The notes under the pieces are model-generated. The model saw nothing but the letters and a program-made list of their open reading frames with translations. It did no database searches and was not told the origin of the DNA. Source: Acinetobacter sp. Ac_5812 (lineage in GTDB: Bacteria > Pseudomonadota > Gammaproteobacteria > Pseudomonadales > Moraxellaceae). Taken from it: a stretch of DNA of 64,000 bases. The position numbers were made by a program, and so were the translations under genes. The stretch spans positions 679,084-743,083 of the forward strand of contig NZ_LXUK01000022.1 in assembly GCF_013072695.1 (NCBI RefSeq), given 5' to 3'. Position 1 is the first letter of the stretch; each line of letters begins with the position of its first letter. This document shows, in pieces, positions 8,421-19,071 of the stretch.

Positions 8421-9692
8421 TTATAAGGCAACAGCAAAACCTTGCAGAATTTCATCCATCCCAAAACCTATGCCATGAATACCCACGATTTTTTCCTCCT
8501 CACCGACACAAACCAATTTCATTTTGGTCGGTTGACGATGTTGAGTAATGGCACTATACATGGCAGTGAACGAGGAGTTATAGACTTTTACCGCTTGCTG
8601 GCCGTATTGTTCAACCGCTTCTTTTTCAGTGATCCCCACCGTTCCAATCGGTGGATGGCTAAACACCACGGTTGGAATATTGTCGTAGTCTAAATGCTCA
8701 TCTGGTTTCTGACTGAAGAGTCGTTCAGACAGTCTACGTCCAGCGGCAACCGCGACCGGTGTTAGTTCCATTTTCCCCGTAATATCTCCGACAGCATAGA
8801 CACCTTTTTGTGAGGTATTCTGGAATTTATCGACTTGAATATAACCACGATCATCCAACTGAACATTGGCTTTGTCCAAGTTTAAACGTGCAGTATTGGG
8901 TTCTCGACCCGTTGCCCAGATCAGACAATCTACGCTATGGCTTTCACCATTTTCTAAATGCAGCACGACTGAACCATCCACATTTTTTGTGACTTTTTCA
9001 GGTACGGCTTGGCTATGTACAGTGATGCCATCGGCTTGCATGACCTCAACCAAAGTTTCACTCAAAAACGAATCAAAACGTCTTACAGGTAAATCTTTAC
9101 GAATAAACAATCCAACCTGAGAACCTAAAGCATTCAGCACACCCGCCAATTCAACTGCAATATAACCTGAACCAATCACTGCGGTGGTTTTTGGTAAAGC
9201 ACTTAATTCAAAGAAGCCATTCGAATCTATACCATATTCAACCCCATCTATTTTAGGTAATGAAGGCTGTGTCCCTGTTGCAATTAAGATATGATCCGCT
9301 GTAAATCGCTCACCGTTGACTTCAATGGTATTTTTATCAATAAAATATGCTGCCCCATGAATCAAATCAACTTGATTCTTGCTTAGGCTATTTTGATAAG
9401 ATTGATGAATTCGATCAATATAGGCCTGCCGATTCTTGATCAAAATCTGCCAATCAAATGACTCGACTTTACTGTTAAAGCCATAATCAGGTCCATACTT
9501 TTGAATCGATTCAGCCACATGAGCTGCATACCACATGACTTTTTTAGGAACACAGCCCACATTGACACATGTTCCACCAATCTCTGCTTTTTCGATCAAT
9601 GCACATTTTTTACCATACATTGCCGCACGATTAACCGATGCAATTCCACCACTCCCACCACCAATCGCAATATAATCATAATGTTTTGTCAT
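8421..9692 (-). CDS. gor: glutathione-disulfide reductase, truncated by premature stop
   Basis: An FAD/NADPH flavoenzyme reducing glutathione disulfide. It has the N-terminal FAD motif GGGSGG, the redox disulfide [11 protein letters not shown] (C43 and C48 counted from the upstream ATG), the NADPH-binding segment [11 protein letters not shown] and the dimer-interface domain. The protein ends at GFAVAL, about 27 residues short of the usual ~450, and the missing tail carries the catalytic His supplied across the dimer. Two adjacent ATGs exist; GAGG is better spaced for the second (9692). As read, the product should be inactive unless the stop is suppressed. Confidence 0.85.
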   Translation of the reverse strand: MTKHYDYIAIGGGSGGIASVNRAAMYGKKCALIEKAEIGGTCVNVGCVPKKVMWYAAHVAESIQKYGPDYGFNSKVESFDWQILIKNRQAYIDRIHQSYQNSLSKNQVDLIHGAAYFIDKNTIEVNGERFTADHILIATGTQPSLPKIDGVEYGIDSNGFFELSALPKTTAVIGSGYIAVELAGVLNALGSQVGLFIRKDLPVRRFDSFLSETLVEVMQADGITVHSQAVPEKVTKNVDGSVVLHLENGESHSVDCLIWATGREPNTARLNLDKANVQLDDRGYIQVDKFQNTSQKGVYAVGDITGKMELTPVAVAAGRRLSERLFSQKPDEHLDYDNIPTVVFSHPPIGTVGITEKEAVEQYGQQAVKVYNSSFTAMYSAITQHRQPTKMKLVCVGEEEKIVGIHGIGFGMDEILQGFAVAL

Positions 9693-9798
9693 CATCGCCT
9701 CATAAACTAATTACTAGATTATTTTTAAGTTATACATAGATATACAGCAAGAAAATTTAAAATCCTTACTTGGTTAAAGTTTTAATACAAGAAAATAA

Positions 9799-9829
9799 AA
9801 AGGCACTGATGATGACTCATCAGTGCCTT
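9799..9829 (-). terminator. rho-independent terminator after alkM
   Basis: The stem AAGGCACTGATGA pairs with TCATCAGTGCCTT around a short loop; on the minus strand it ends in TTTTTATT. It lies 22 bases past the alkM stop. Confidence 0.85.
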
Positions 9830-9850
9830 ACTTTTGGAAGGCTTCTTGGA

Positions 9851-11095
9851 TTATTCAGTGGTCACAACTTCAATCTGAGCCTGTTGCAAAGATTGATCGA
9901 CTACACCAAATTTCTTAAATAGTTTTGCACGACGCTTTGGATAAATATTGGCTTTGTTTAAATCACCTTTGTAGTGATCAAAGACACGCTTATCCATCAT
10001 TTTTGACCATAGTGGTGGAATTAATGCAGGTAATAACATACTTGCATAACCACTTGGCAATTCAGGCGCTTCATCAAAATGACGTAACGCTTGGAACGGA
10101 CGCGTCGGATAAGCGTGATGATCAGAGTGACGTTGTAATTGATACAAGAATAAATTGGTCACAATATTATTATTGTTCCAGCTATGCTCTGGCATGGTCC
10201 GCTCATATTTACCATTCTTGTCTTTTTGGCGTTTTAAACCATAGTGCTCGATATAGTTAATAATCTCAAACAAGCTAATGCCATAGAATGCTTGAGTCGC
10301 TAAATAAGGAATAACCCCTTTACCAAACAAACCAACCATCGAACCATGGAAAGCCGCACTCATCCCCCAGCCTTGCAACAATTCATTGTCCTTTGACCAG
10401 AATTCTTTGCCTTTACGTTTTAAACGAGTCGTTTCAATTTCAATTGCTGATTTGAAAGAGCCAATGACCGTACGTGGCCAAAACTCATAGAATGTTTCAC
10501 CCATTTGTGAAGATGCTGGATCTTCAGGTGTCGCAGCACGTTTATGGTGACCATAAGGATGTTCAATACGGAAATGGTTATATCCGGTTGGTACCAACGC
10601 CAAATGTGAAAGGATATGATCAATACGATCAGATTTATGACTCAACTCATGTGCAGTATTAATGGCAATCCCGTTGATGGCACCCATTGAAATCCCTAAA
10701 AAGATTTTATCAATGAAAGACGTTTCTTTACGACTGGTTAAATAACATGCATAGACATTGGCTGCATATTGCAAAGGAATAAAGCTTTTCACCAATCGAG
10801 AATAATATGGGTCTTTTTCAAGTAATCGAATATCTTCATCAGTTGGGTTATTTGCATCTTTACCAATAATGGTATCAATCGTTGGAATCACAATGTGCAA
10901 AACAATTGGGCCGCCTAAAGCAAAGATTTTCTTCAATGGACGTGGTGCAAATTGATAACCTGCTAAAATACCAATTCCGATTACAGGCAAAGCTGGGCTA
11001 ATGGCCCATAAATAACGTTTACGATCTAATTCAGTTTTTGACTTTGGAATGCTTACTGGCGTAAGTTCTTGCTCAACATTTACTGGCGCATTCAT
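9851..11095 (-). CDS. alkM: alkane 1-monooxygenase AlkM (AlkB family)
   Basis: An integral-membrane non-haem diiron hydroxylase converting n-alkanes to 1-alkanols, using rubredoxin as electron donor. In the 414-residue form the His boxes are HELSH (149-153), HPYGHH (179-184) and HSDHH (323-327), with the extra NYIEH (H284). The sequence closely follows the A. baylyi AlkM I remember, which begins MNAPV; I therefore start at 11095 rather than at an in-frame codon 36 residues upstream. No rubredoxin or rubredoxin reductase gene is adjacent, as in ADP1. It is divergent from the activator alkR. Confidence 0.93.
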   Translation of the reverse strand: MNAPVNVEQELTPVSIPKSKTELDRKRYLWAISPALPVIGIGILAGYQFAPRPLKKIFALGGPIVLHIVIPTIDTIIGKDANNPTDEDIRLLEKDPYYSRLVKSFIPLQYAANVYACYLTSRKETSFIDKIFLGISMGAINGIAINTAHELSHKSDRIDHILSHLALVPTGYNHFRIEHPYGHHKRAATPEDPASSQMGETFYEFWPRTVIGSFKSAIEIETTRLKRKGKEFWSKDNELLQGWGMSAAFHGSMVGLFGKGVIPYLATQAFYGISLFEIINYIEHYGLKRQKDKNGKYERTMPEHSWNNNNIVTNLFLYQLQRHSDHHAYPTRPFQALRHFDEAPELPSGYASMLLPALIPPLWSKMMDKRVFDHYKGDLNKANIYPKRRAKLFKKFGVVDQSLQQAQIEVVTTE

Positions 11096-11228
11096 CATCG
11101 AATCCATGTCTTTGTATATATAAGTATATTTTGAGGAATTATGAAATTCATGACAGTTGCAAGCGTCCAAAAAACCTATGTCAAAGTCTTTGGCATCATC
11201 CACCCTGTTTTTGTCCTATAAACACATA

Positions 11229-11256
11229 TTGAGTTATTGGCTCAGCTCTCTATAAT
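11229..11256 (+). promoter_or_regulatory. sigma-70 promoter candidate of alkR
   Basis: TTGAGT (11229-11234) and a perfect TATAAT (11251-11256) are spaced by 16 bases. Transcription from it would begin near 11263, at the annotated start codon, implying a leaderless message or use of the in-frame ATG at 11285. Confidence 0.5.
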
Positions 11257-11260
11257 TTAA

Positions 11261-12217
11261 ATGAATACATCGTTAAAAAATCATATGGATGCTTTAAGTA
11301 AAATATTTGCTGATATTCATTTAAATCACACTGAATATATCTACTTGAAAACTCAAGGAGAATGGAGTTTTATCTGCCAAGATCAAACCGCCTTAATTGT
11401 TCATATTGTTTTAGTTGGTTCTGTTTTCATTCAAATTGACGCGCAAAATAGTTTAACTGCACATGCAGGTGAAATTGTGGTTATTCCGTCTGGAAAAGCA
11501 CATACAGGTGCAGATAATACAATTACTAAACTAATTGATGCCGTTGATATTTCAAAGCTGTTCGATGGTCATAAAGAAGAAGCCATCGAATTCGGCACTC
11601 AGTCATCCGAAAAAAATCTGATTCTAACAATACGTTGCCAAATTGACACCATTATGGCCAAGCCTTTTATTCAGGCTTTGCCATCAATTATCCACCTTCA
11701 ACATGGCGATACTAATGCACCAGAATGGTTACAAATCGGCTTGCATTTTTTAGCTTTAGAAACCCAAAATATCCAAGCAGGACGCGATATCATCATTGAT
11801 CATCTGGTAAATATCTTATTGATCAAATGTATTCGAGATCATATCCAACAGATCTCGACTCAACATGGTTGGCTCAGTGCACTCAACCATCCTGAACTGA
11901 GTAATAGCCTTGCTGCAATCCATAATCATCCTGAAGATGCTTGGACAGTTGAATCATTGGCAGAACAATGCTGTATGTCGCGCTCAAAGTTTGCCAGCCT
12001 CTTCCATGAAGTAATTGGTGAGTCTCCTCTCGCCTACTTACAACAGCATCGTATGCGCTTAGCCAGCCAGTATCTACGTAAAAGTAATTATTCTGTACAG
12101 CAAATTGCCAATAAAGTTGGCTATTCTTCAGAAACAGCGTTTAGTCAGGCATTCAAGCGAACCTTTGAACACTCTCCGAAGCAATATCGTCAGCAGTTTG
12201 TTGAACAAGAAAGTTAA
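11261..12217 (+). CDS. alkR: AraC/XylS-family regulator AlkR
   Basis: 318 residues: an N-terminal cupin-like sensor domain (about 20-110, with HAGEIVVIPSGKAHTG) and a C-terminal double helix-turn-helix (about 215-312, with VESLAEQCCMSRSKFASLF and VQQIANKVGYSSETAFSQAF). In A. baylyi, AlkR activates the divergent alkM in response to alkanes, and the arrangement here is the same. A strong promoter candidate lies so close upstream that the ATG at 11285 (310 residues) could be the real start. Confidence 0.88.
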   Translation: MNTSLKNHMDALSKIFADIHLNHTEYIYLKTQGEWSFICQDQTALIVHIVLVGSVFIQIDAQNSLTAHAGEIVVIPSGKAHTGADNTITKLIDAVDISKLFDGHKEEAIEFGTQSSEKNLILTIRCQIDTIMAKPFIQALPSIIHLQHGDTNAPEWLQIGLHFLALETQNIQAGRDIIIDHLVNILLIKCIRDHIQQISTQHGWLSALNHPELSNSLAAIHNHPEDAWTVESLAEQCCMSRSKFASLFHEVIGESPLAYLQQHRMRLASQYLRKSNYSVQQIANKVGYSSETAFSQAFKRTFEHSPKQYRQQFVEQES

Positions 12218-12223
12218 AGTTAT

Positions 12224-12250
12224 AAAAAAAGACACCGCGGTGTCTTTTTT
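12224..12250. terminator. bidirectional terminator between alkR and lpxA
   Basis: A perfect palindrome, GACACCGCGGTGTC at 12231-12244, is flanked by A7 and T6 tracts. It can end both convergent transcripts. Confidence 0.9.
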
Positions 12251-12266
12251 CTTTTCTGCTCAGTTA

Positions 12267-13055
12267 TTAACGCACAATACCGCGTGTTGATTGTTCTAAC
12301 GAATCAATAAACAGTTGCGCTTCAGGTGTTTTTACTAGAATTTCATTACGAATTTGTTCAATTGCCTGTTCTGTCGTTAGACCAGATTTATAGATCAGCT
12401 TATACGCTTCTCTTAAACCTTGAATGGTATCTCTAGACCAGCCCTTACGACGCATTCCTTCGATATTCATACCAAAGGCACGTGCAGGATTACCAGAAGC
12501 CATAATATAAGCAGGTACATCTTTAAGAATTAAAGCAGCTCCGCCGATCATGCTATAAGAGTCAATCTTACAGAATTGATGAATGCCCGCATTACCACCA
12601 ACAATCACGTGGTCGCCAACATGAACATGCCCAGCGACACCCACATTATTGGCAAAAATATTATAGTTCCCAATAACACAGTCATGTGCAATATGTGTAT
12701 TCACCATTAATAGGTTATGGCTACCAATCTTGGTCAAACTATGATCCTGAACAGTACCGCGATGCAAGGTACAATGCTCACGAATCGAATTATGATCGCC
12801 AATTTCTAACCAAGTTTCTTCGCCTTGATATTTTAAATCTTGGCAAATCTCCCCAATACTTGAGAATTGGAAAATATCATTATTTTTACCAATTCTCGTA
12901 AAACCACCAATAACAACATGTGAATGTAATTTTGTACCAGAGTCAATACTTACATTTGGACCTACAATACAATATGGACCAATTTGTACATCAGAAGCGA
13001 TTTCTGCAGACGGGTCAATAATTGCTGTAGGATGTATTAAATTTTGACTACTCAT
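12267..13055 (-). CDS. lpxA: UDP-N-acetylglucosamine acyltransferase LpxA
   Basis: 262 residues. The first committed acyl transfer of lipid A synthesis, from acyl-ACP to UDP-GlcNAc O-3. The left-handed beta helix of hexapeptide repeats fills residues 1-190, with the active-site region [16 protein letters not shown], followed by a C-terminal helical domain. It overlaps fabZ by 4 bases and is last in the envelope operon; a terminator follows. lpxB does not follow here, unlike E. coli. Confidence 0.95.
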   Translation of the reverse strand: MSSQNLIHPTAIIDPSAEIASDVQIGPYCIVGPNVSIDSGTKLHSHVVIGGFTRIGKNNDIFQFSSIGEICQDLKYQGEETWLEIGDHNSIREHCTLHRGTVQDHSLTKIGSHNLLMVNTHIAHDCVIGNYNIFANNVGVAGHVHVGDHVIVGGNAGIHQFCKIDSYSMIGGAALILKDVPAYIMASGNPARAFGMNIEGMRRKGWSRDTIQGLREAYKLIYKSGLTTEQAIEQIRNEILVKTPEAQLFIDSLEQSTRGIVR

Positions 13056-13537
13056 GTCTGCTCTATTTTCTGGTGGGAAATAATAATCTCTGCTGTCGCG
13101 GCAACCTTACCATCGACACTAGCGGTACAATTGTACTTGTAAATACCGCGTTTTTGCATCACAAGTTCAGATTTTAAGATAAGCTGGTCACCTGCAACAA
13201 CTTGTTTTTTAAACCTGATTTTTTCAGCACCCGCAAACAGGAACAAAGAACCTGCTTTCGGCTTTTGATTTGTAAGTACAAAACCTAATATACCAGAGAC
13301 TTGTGCCAAAGCTTCAATAATCAGCACGCCTGGCATAATTGGGTAAGTTGGGAAATGCCCTTGCAAAAACTCTTCGTTAATCGAGACGTTTTTATAACCG
13401 ACAATGCTATTCTCAGTTACTTCAGTAACACGATCAACAAGTAAAAAAGGATAACGATGCGGTAAATATTCACGAATGGTAAGAATATCCATAGGTAATT
13501 CAGGCATTGTGAATGATGGTAATGTAGACTCAGTCAT
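13052..13537 (-). CDS. fabZ: 3-hydroxyacyl-[ACP] dehydratase FabZ
   Basis: A 161-residue hotdog-fold dehydratase of fatty acid elongation. The active site is visible as [20 protein letters not shown], with H61 and E75. It sits between lpxD and lpxA, 6 bases after lpxD, where it competes with LpxA/LpxD for hydroxyacyl-ACP. Confidence 0.95.
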   Translation of the reverse strand: MTESTLPSFTMPELPMDILTIREYLPHRYPFLLVDRVTEVTENSIVGYKNVSINEEFLQGHFPTYPIMPGVLIIEALAQVSGILGFVLTNQKPKAGSLFLFAGAEKIRFKKQVVAGDQLILKSELVMQKRGIYKYNCTASVDGKVAATAEIIISHQKIEQT

Positions 13538-13543
13538 AATAAA

Positions 13544-14614
13544 TTATTTACGTAACTTAAGGGTTGATTCAAGGGACTCTAATTGAGCTTGCATATGATC
13601 AAGCCTTTTGGCGATTTGGGTCAATGGCACATCTGCTAATTGTCTTAAGCGCACAATCGTCTTTTTCCAGTGACTATTTTCAAAAAGTCCCATGCCAGAA
13701 GAATATGTTCCAGCTTCAGAAATATTTTTTGTGACCATTGACATTGCTGTAAGTGTCACGTTATCTGTAATTTCAAGGTGCCCAACCACACCTGAAGCAC
13801 CACCCATGATACAGTTTTTGCCAATTTTCGCACTTCCTGCAATTCCGCAATTGGCGGCAATGGCAGTGTTCTCTCCAATTTGAACATTGTGAGCAATTTG
13901 CACAAGGTTATCAATAATGACACCATCTTCTAAAATTGTGTCATCGAGTGCACCGCGATCAATACTACAATTTGAACCAATACGAACATCATTTCCAATA
14001 CGAACCGAACCAAGTTGAGCGATACGATGCCACTTCCCTTGATAAGGAGCAAAACCAAAACCTTCAGTGCCGATCACCGTATTGGCATGAATGCGAACAC
14101 GGTCTTTTAATTTTGCGGCACCTGTTATAGTAACATGGGCATCAATAAAGCAATCTTTTCCAACTTCGACGTCATCATCAAGAAAAGCATGAGCTTGAAT
14201 AATGGTATTGTTACCCACGACACAGTTTTCACCGATGACAACATAGTGCCCTATATAGGCATCATCAGCGATAATTGCAGATGGATGAATTCGAGCCGTA
14301 CTCTCAATGCCGCAATGAGTTATCTTTTTTTCAAATAAATGTGTAAGTGTGGCAAATGCCAAATAAGGATTATCAACAACAATAAAATTTTGTTTGTTTA
14401 GAAGCTGCTGTTTAAGTGCCGCAGTGACAATATATACACCAGCGTGACTTGCTTCAGCTGCCGCCAAATATTTTTCACCATTTACAAAACAAATATGCTG
14501 TTTTTCTGCGTGTTCTAAACTTGCCAAATTAGAAATTTGGAAATTCTTCTCACCGAAATACTCACCTTTGACAAGGTGAGCAATTTCTTCTAAACGATAA
14601 GTACGTCTATTCAT
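13544..14614 (-). CDS. lpxD: UDP-3-O-acylglucosamine N-acyltransferase LpxD
   Basis: 356 residues. It N-acylates UDP-3-O-acylglucosamine in lipid A synthesis. An N-terminal uridine-binding domain is followed by a hexapeptide-repeat beta helix (about 100-310) with the catalytic-region IDRGALDDT...NLVQIAHNV, where the last His is the expected base, and a C-terminal helix ending [16 protein letters not shown]. It starts 3 bases after skp. Confidence 0.95.
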   Translation of the reverse strand: MNRRTYRLEEIAHLVKGEYFGEKNFQISNLASLEHAEKQHICFVNGEKYLAAAEASHAGVYIVTAALKQQLLNKQNFIVVDNPYLAFATLTHLFEKKITHCGIESTARIHPSAIIADDAYIGHYVVIGENCVVGNNTIIQAHAFLDDDVEVGKDCFIDAHVTITGAAKLKDRVRIHANTVIGTEGFGFAPYQGKWHRIAQLGSVRIGNDVRIGSNCSIDRGALDDTILEDGVIIDNLVQIAHNVQIGENTAIAANCGIAGSAKIGKNCIMGGASGVVGHLEITDNVTLTAMSMVTKNISEAGTYSSGMGLFENSHWKKTIVRLRQLADVPLTQIAKRLDHMQAQLESLESTLKLRK

Positions 14615-14617
14615 TGA

Positions 14618-15118
14618 TTATTTAATAGCATTGACCTTTTGGATCATTTTATCAGTTAAATCATACTGTGCGTCAGAGGCAATCGTAGAATTTTTATTTA
14701 AAATAAAGTCTAAATTACTTTCTTTACGCAATTGTTCAGCAGCTTGCTTCACACGTGACTCAAAAGTGGTATTCATCGCCTGTAGGCTTGACTGAACTTT
14801 TGTCTGCAAGCCTTGTTGAGTCGAATTAAATTCACTTAATTTTGCTTGATATTGAGCAGTAAGTTTCTGAATATCAGCCTGATTCATTTTTTGACCGTCA
14901 GTCTGTGCTTTTTGCTGCAAAGATTCGAGTTCTTTACCCAATTGCTCCAGTCGAGTCGAAGTTGGTTTAACTGACTGAGTTAGGCTCGCATTTTGTTGTT
15001 TTAGATAAGTACTGCTTTCAACAACTTTCGCTAAATCAACCACACCAAGTCCTGCAGCATTTACAGACGCAGAAACCGTGAATCCCAAACCTAACATGAG
15101 CATTGTTAATGTTTTCAT
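14618..15118 (-). CDS. skp: periplasmic chaperone OmpH/Skp
   Basis: 166 residues with a signal peptide cleaved near residue 21 (VNAA-GLG) and a long Gln/Lys-rich coiled-coil region (about 45-125), typical of Skp, which holds unfolded outer-membrane proteins for BamA. It lies between bamA and lpxD in the conserved order. Confidence 0.92.
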   Translation of the reverse strand: MKTLTMLMLGLGFTVSASVNAAGLGVVDLAKVVESSTYLKQQNASLTQSVKPTSTRLEQLGKELESLQQKAQTDGQKMNQADIQKLTAQYQAKLSEFNSTQQGLQTKVQSSLQAMNTTFESRVKQAAEQLRKESNLDFILNKNSTIASDAQYDLTDKMIQKVNAIK

Positions 15119-15162
15119 TATTACATCCTTTATATATGTTACAGCGCTAAACGAGGTCGTAC

Positions 15163-17676
15163 TTAGAAGGTACGACCGATTTCGAATTGGATTGATTTAG
15201 TATCATCGCCTTTTTTATCATTCAGCGGGAATGCATAGCTCAATGATAATGGACCAATCATGGTAATCCATGTGAAACCGACACCAACACTATAGCGCAT
15301 ATTGCCAAAATCTAACTTATTGTTATCTTTACAATATTGCTTAATATCAACATCCTGACCATCAACACGAACACTACCTTTTGGCACATCACACTGAGTA
15401 TCAAACACTTGTGCACCCTCTGCGAATAATACTGGACGCACTTGTCTTGTCCAGTCTCCTTTAAACGGCAATGGAATTGCAAGCTCTGTACCAAATTGAA
15501 CTAAAGCATTACCACCTACTTCTTCTGGATCAAGGTCATTTTGCTTTTGTTCTTGGAAAATAACGCTTGGGTATTTAGGACCTAGCGAACTATTGTCATA
15601 ACCACGCACAGAACCATAACCGCCCGCATAGAAGTTCTTATAGAATGGTAGATCGTTACCATAACCTAACTTACCATAACCACGAAGTACAAATCCGCCC
15701 CAAAGTGATTTAAAGGCTTGTGCATCGTAAGTCATTTTCTGATAATCAACATCACTGCCTGGTAAACCAATTTCCAAACCAACACGATGAGACATACCCG
15801 AAGTTGGGAAAATAGGTCTATTTAAAGTGTTATATGACCAACCTAGGTTTAAGTTATAGGTTAAAAACGTACCTTCAAAAGCACTGTCATAGGTTGCAAA
15901 ACCACCTTCACAAGTACCAACAATATCCTTTTGATCTGCATCTTTCTCATTTACCCCACTAGGGCACCAAGTAGATTGAGCTGTCGATTTACCACCATTC
16001 GCTAATAAATAATCACGGATATAAGTCGAAACGCTCGGACCAGTACGTACTTTGGTTTGATCAATACCTAAAGAGGCACTTAAGCTTTGGTTTTCATCGA
16101 TTGGATAACCGAAACTTACACTACCACCAATACTATCGGTGACGTAGTTGTTAACGTTATAGTCTTTATTCAACTTGGTTTTACGGTAATAAACATTATA
16201 ACCACGGCTGACACCATCAATAGTGAAGTATGGATCAGTTACACTTAAGTTATAGTAATCTTGCGTTTCAGAACGTGACAAATCGATCGCAACACGATTA
16301 CCTGTACCCATAAAGTTGGTTTGACTTAAACCTGCTTGAAAGGTTACACCACCATTCTGAGAGTAACCTACTGCAAGTGTCGTAGTACCAGAATGTTGTT
16401 CTTCAACATTGACATTTAAGTCAACTTCATCTGGAGAGTTTGGAACACGAACAGGTTTAACATCAACTGTTTTAAAGAAGCCTGTACGCTCTAAACGAAC
16501 TTTAGATAAGTCAATTTTCTCATTACTTGCTAATGCGCCTTCCATTTGACGCATTTCACGACGTAACACTTCGTCCGCAGTTTTACTGTTTCCCGTGAAG
16601 TTAATACGACGTACTGTTACTTGTTGACCAGGATTGATGTAGTAGTTTAAACCAACAATACCTGTTTGGTTATTAATATCAGGGACAACATTCACTTCAG
16701 CATAGTAATAGCCAGCATTACCATACTTACGCAATAACAGCTGCTTAACCGCATTTACTCTTTCTTGTGAATAAGTTTCGCCATCTTTATACAATTTTAG
16801 CGCTTGTAACTCTTCAGGTTTATAAAGTGCGTCACCTAAGAATTTCGTTTCACCAAATTTAAACTGACTACCTTCATCCACTGAAACTTCAATAAAGATG
16901 TGCTTTTTATCTTCACTAATATTCAATTGTGAGTTGATGATATTAAAGTTGATATAACCTTTGTTTAAATAGAGTGCACGTAGAGCTTCTAAACTAGCCG
17001 CCATTTTCTCACGTGCATAACGGTCGTTACGCGTAACAATCGATGCCCAACCACTTTCTTTGACTGCAAAAGCTTGCTTGATATCACTATCACTAAAGAC
17101 AGTATTACCAATAATATTGATATCAAATACTTTAGCTGCCGTACCTTCATTAAAGTTAAGCTTTAATTCAACACGGTTATTTGGACGTGCAACAGTTTCA
17201 ACCGTTACATCTGCATCATAACGACCTTGCTGGGTATATTGTTGTTCAAGCTCAGTTTCAATGGTCTGTAATGCAGACTTCTTAAACACTTCACCTTCAG
17301 CAATACCCATCTTCTTTAAGCCTTGTTCTAAAGCTTCTTTCGGAATAAGTTTATTGCCTTTAAATTCCAATTTAGAAATAACTGGACGTTCAACAACTTT
17401 AAAAACTAAAACATCATTTTCTTTATAGGTTTTAATATCGTCAAATAAACCTGAGGCATATAAAGTGCGGATTGACTCAGCAATCATTGGATCACTTACT
17501 CTATCGCCACTATTTATTGGTAACATAGAATAGATACTTGCAGGTGTTAAACGCACTAAGCCATCAATTCGTATATCTCGTGCAAGAAACTCATCTGCTG
17601 CGTATGCTTGTTGTACCACTGCCATCGCACTAACCAGTGCCAAAGGCATTAATAAATGTGTGTGACGCATGCCCAT
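15163..17676 (-). CDS. bamA: outer membrane protein assembly factor BamA
   Basis: 837 residues with a signal peptide ending near AYA-ADEF (residue 26), five POTRA domains to about residue 430, and a 16-strand beta barrel. The barrel shows the lid-loop type GSVRGYDNSSLGP motif and a terminal aromatic residue (IGRTF). It inserts outer-membrane proteins with Skp as periplasmic carrier. GGA lies 9 bases before the ATG. Confidence 0.96.
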   Translation of the reverse strand: MGMRHTHLLMPLALVSAMAVVQQAYAADEFLARDIRIDGLVRLTPASIYSMLPINSGDRVSDPMIAESIRTLYASGLFDDIKTYKENDVLVFKVVERPVISKLEFKGNKLIPKEALEQGLKKMGIAEGEVFKKSALQTIETELEQQYTQQGRYDADVTVETVARPNNRVELKLNFNEGTAAKVFDINIIGNTVFSDSDIKQAFAVKESGWASIVTRNDRYAREKMAASLEALRALYLNKGYINFNIINSQLNISEDKKHIFIEVSVDEGSQFKFGETKFLGDALYKPEELQALKLYKDGETYSQERVNAVKQLLLRKYGNAGYYYAEVNVVPDINNQTGIVGLNYYINPGQQVTVRRINFTGNSKTADEVLRREMRQMEGALASNEKIDLSKVRLERTGFFKTVDVKPVRVPNSPDEVDLNVNVEEQHSGTTTLAVGYSQNGGVTFQAGLSQTNFMGTGNRVAIDLSRSETQDYYNLSVTDPYFTIDGVSRGYNVYYRKTKLNKDYNVNNYVTDSIGGSVSFGYPIDENQSLSASLGIDQTKVRTGPSVSTYIRDYLLANGGKSTAQSTWCPSGVNEKDADQKDIVGTCEGGFATYDSAFEGTFLTYNLNLGWSYNTLNRPIFPTSGMSHRVGLEIGLPGSDVDYQKMTYDAQAFKSLWGGFVLRGYGKLGYGNDLPFYKNFYAGGYGSVRGYDNSSLGPKYPSVIFQEQKQNDLDPEEVGGNALVQFGTELAIPLPFKGDWTRQVRPVLFAEGAQVFDTQCDVPKGSVRVDGQDVDIKQYCKDNNKLDFGNMRYSVGVGFTWITMIGPLSLSYAFPLNDKKGDDTKSIQFEIGRTF

Positions 17677-17710
17677 ATATTTTCCAGTAAGTTAAATTCC
17701 ATTTGCGTTG

Positions 17711-19066
17711 TTATAAACGCATGAAGTCGTTAAATAAAGCCAAAAGCATCATGCTACCGAGCAGTACCATACCAACTTTTAGACCAAACATCTGTATTTG
17801 TTCAGAAACAGGTTTACCACGAATTGCTTCGATAAAGTAATAAACTAAATGACCACCATCCAACATCGGAATCGGCAATAAATTTAGAATCCCCAAACTT
17901 ACACTCATCAAAGCCATGAATGAAATAAAGGTTTGCCACCCCATTTCCGCACTTTGACCAGCAACTTTGGCAATTGTAATTGGACCAGATAAATTATCTA
18001 AACCAATTAAGCCTCGCACCATTTTAATGATGGAGTTGAAAATCATGCCTGAAAGCTGTGTTGTCTTTTCAAAAGCGACAACAAGCGCTTCAACAGGCGA
18101 ATATTGAATGGTTTGCTTATAATCATTTGGAATCGTGATTTTACCAGCATCACTTTTCACGCCGAGCATCCCAGTCGTATTGCCCATATTATCGCGTTGC
18201 CCTTGAGGCATCACTTGTAAATGCACAAGTTGACCTTGACGTAGCACATCAATATTCAAAAGCTTTTCTGGTGATTTTTGAACCACATCAACCACATCAA
18301 ACCAATCTTTCATTGCAACATTATCAATTGCAACAATCTGATCTCCTACCTTCATGCCTTGACGGACTGCCGCGCCATCCGCACTCAGTTCTTTGACTGT
18401 TGCAGGGATTACAGGGCGATAAGGTAAGAAGCCAAGTACATCTAATGGTGATTGGCTCTGATCTTTCAAAAATTCTTTAATCGGTAAACTAAATTGCTTC
18501 TCTGTTCCAGCACGGTCAACAATGATTGAAACCTGCCCAGTTTCACCTACACGGTTGACCAAAGCATAATTCAACTTTTCCCATGTCGATGTTGTTTGAC
18601 CATCAACCATTAACACTTTATCGCCTACATGTAGATCAACTTGTGCAGCTGGCGTATTCGGCATGACTTTACCAATACGGGTATTCAGCTGTTCTTGCGC
18701 CGGCAAGAACAAAATCCAAAACAGAAACACGGCAAAAATCAGATTAATTAACGGGCCAGCAGCAACAATCGCAATCCGTTTCCATGGAGATTGACGGTTA
18801 AACGCATAAGGTAAATCTTGTTCAGCAACATTCCCTTCACGCTCATCCAGCATTTTGACATAACCACCGAGCGGTAATGCTGAAAGTTGATATTGGATGC
18901 CTGATTTTTTAGATTGCCATTTCAATAAAGTTGGGCCAAAACCAATGGAATAGACCAGAACCTTAACACCTAGTTTGCGCGCGACCCAATAATGACCAAA
19001 TTCGTGAATTGCGATCAGAGGACCAAGCAATAAAATCGCTGCAACAATCATAAATAGTGCATTCAT
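17711..19066 (-). CDS. rseP: site-2 protease RseP
   Basis: A 451-residue membrane zinc metalloprotease that cleaves anti-sigma factors and signal-peptide remnants inside the membrane. Zinc motif HEFGH is at residues 21-25, two PDZ domains fill the middle, and the second metal motif is LLPIPMLDGGHL near the C-terminus, flanked by transmembrane helices. It lies between dxr and bamA. Confidence 0.95.
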   Translation of the reverse strand: MNALFMIVAAILLLGPLIAIHEFGHYWVARKLGVKVLVYSIGFGPTLLKWQSKKSGIQYQLSALPLGGYVKMLDEREGNVAEQDLPYAFNRQSPWKRIAIVAAGPLINLIFAVFLFWILFLPAQEQLNTRIGKVMPNTPAAQVDLHVGDKVLMVDGQTTSTWEKLNYALVNRVGETGQVSIIVDRAGTEKQFSLPIKEFLKDQSQSPLDVLGFLPYRPVIPATVKELSADGAAVRQGMKVGDQIVAIDNVAMKDWFDVVDVVQKSPEKLLNIDVLRQGQLVHLQVMPQGQRDNMGNTTGMLGVKSDAGKITIPNDYKQTIQYSPVEALVVAFEKTTQLSGMIFNSIIKMVRGLIGLDNLSGPITIAKVAGQSAEMGWQTFISFMALMSVSLGILNLLPIPMLDGGHLVYYFIEAIRGKPVSEQIQMFGLKVGMVLLGSMMLLALFNDFMRL

Positions 19067-19071
19067 ACGAT

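Noticed and set aside
12251-12266. Missing lpxB after lpxA as a deletion.
   Set aside because: A terminator and alkR follow directly, and lpxB is separate from lpxA in Acinetobacter as far as I recall.
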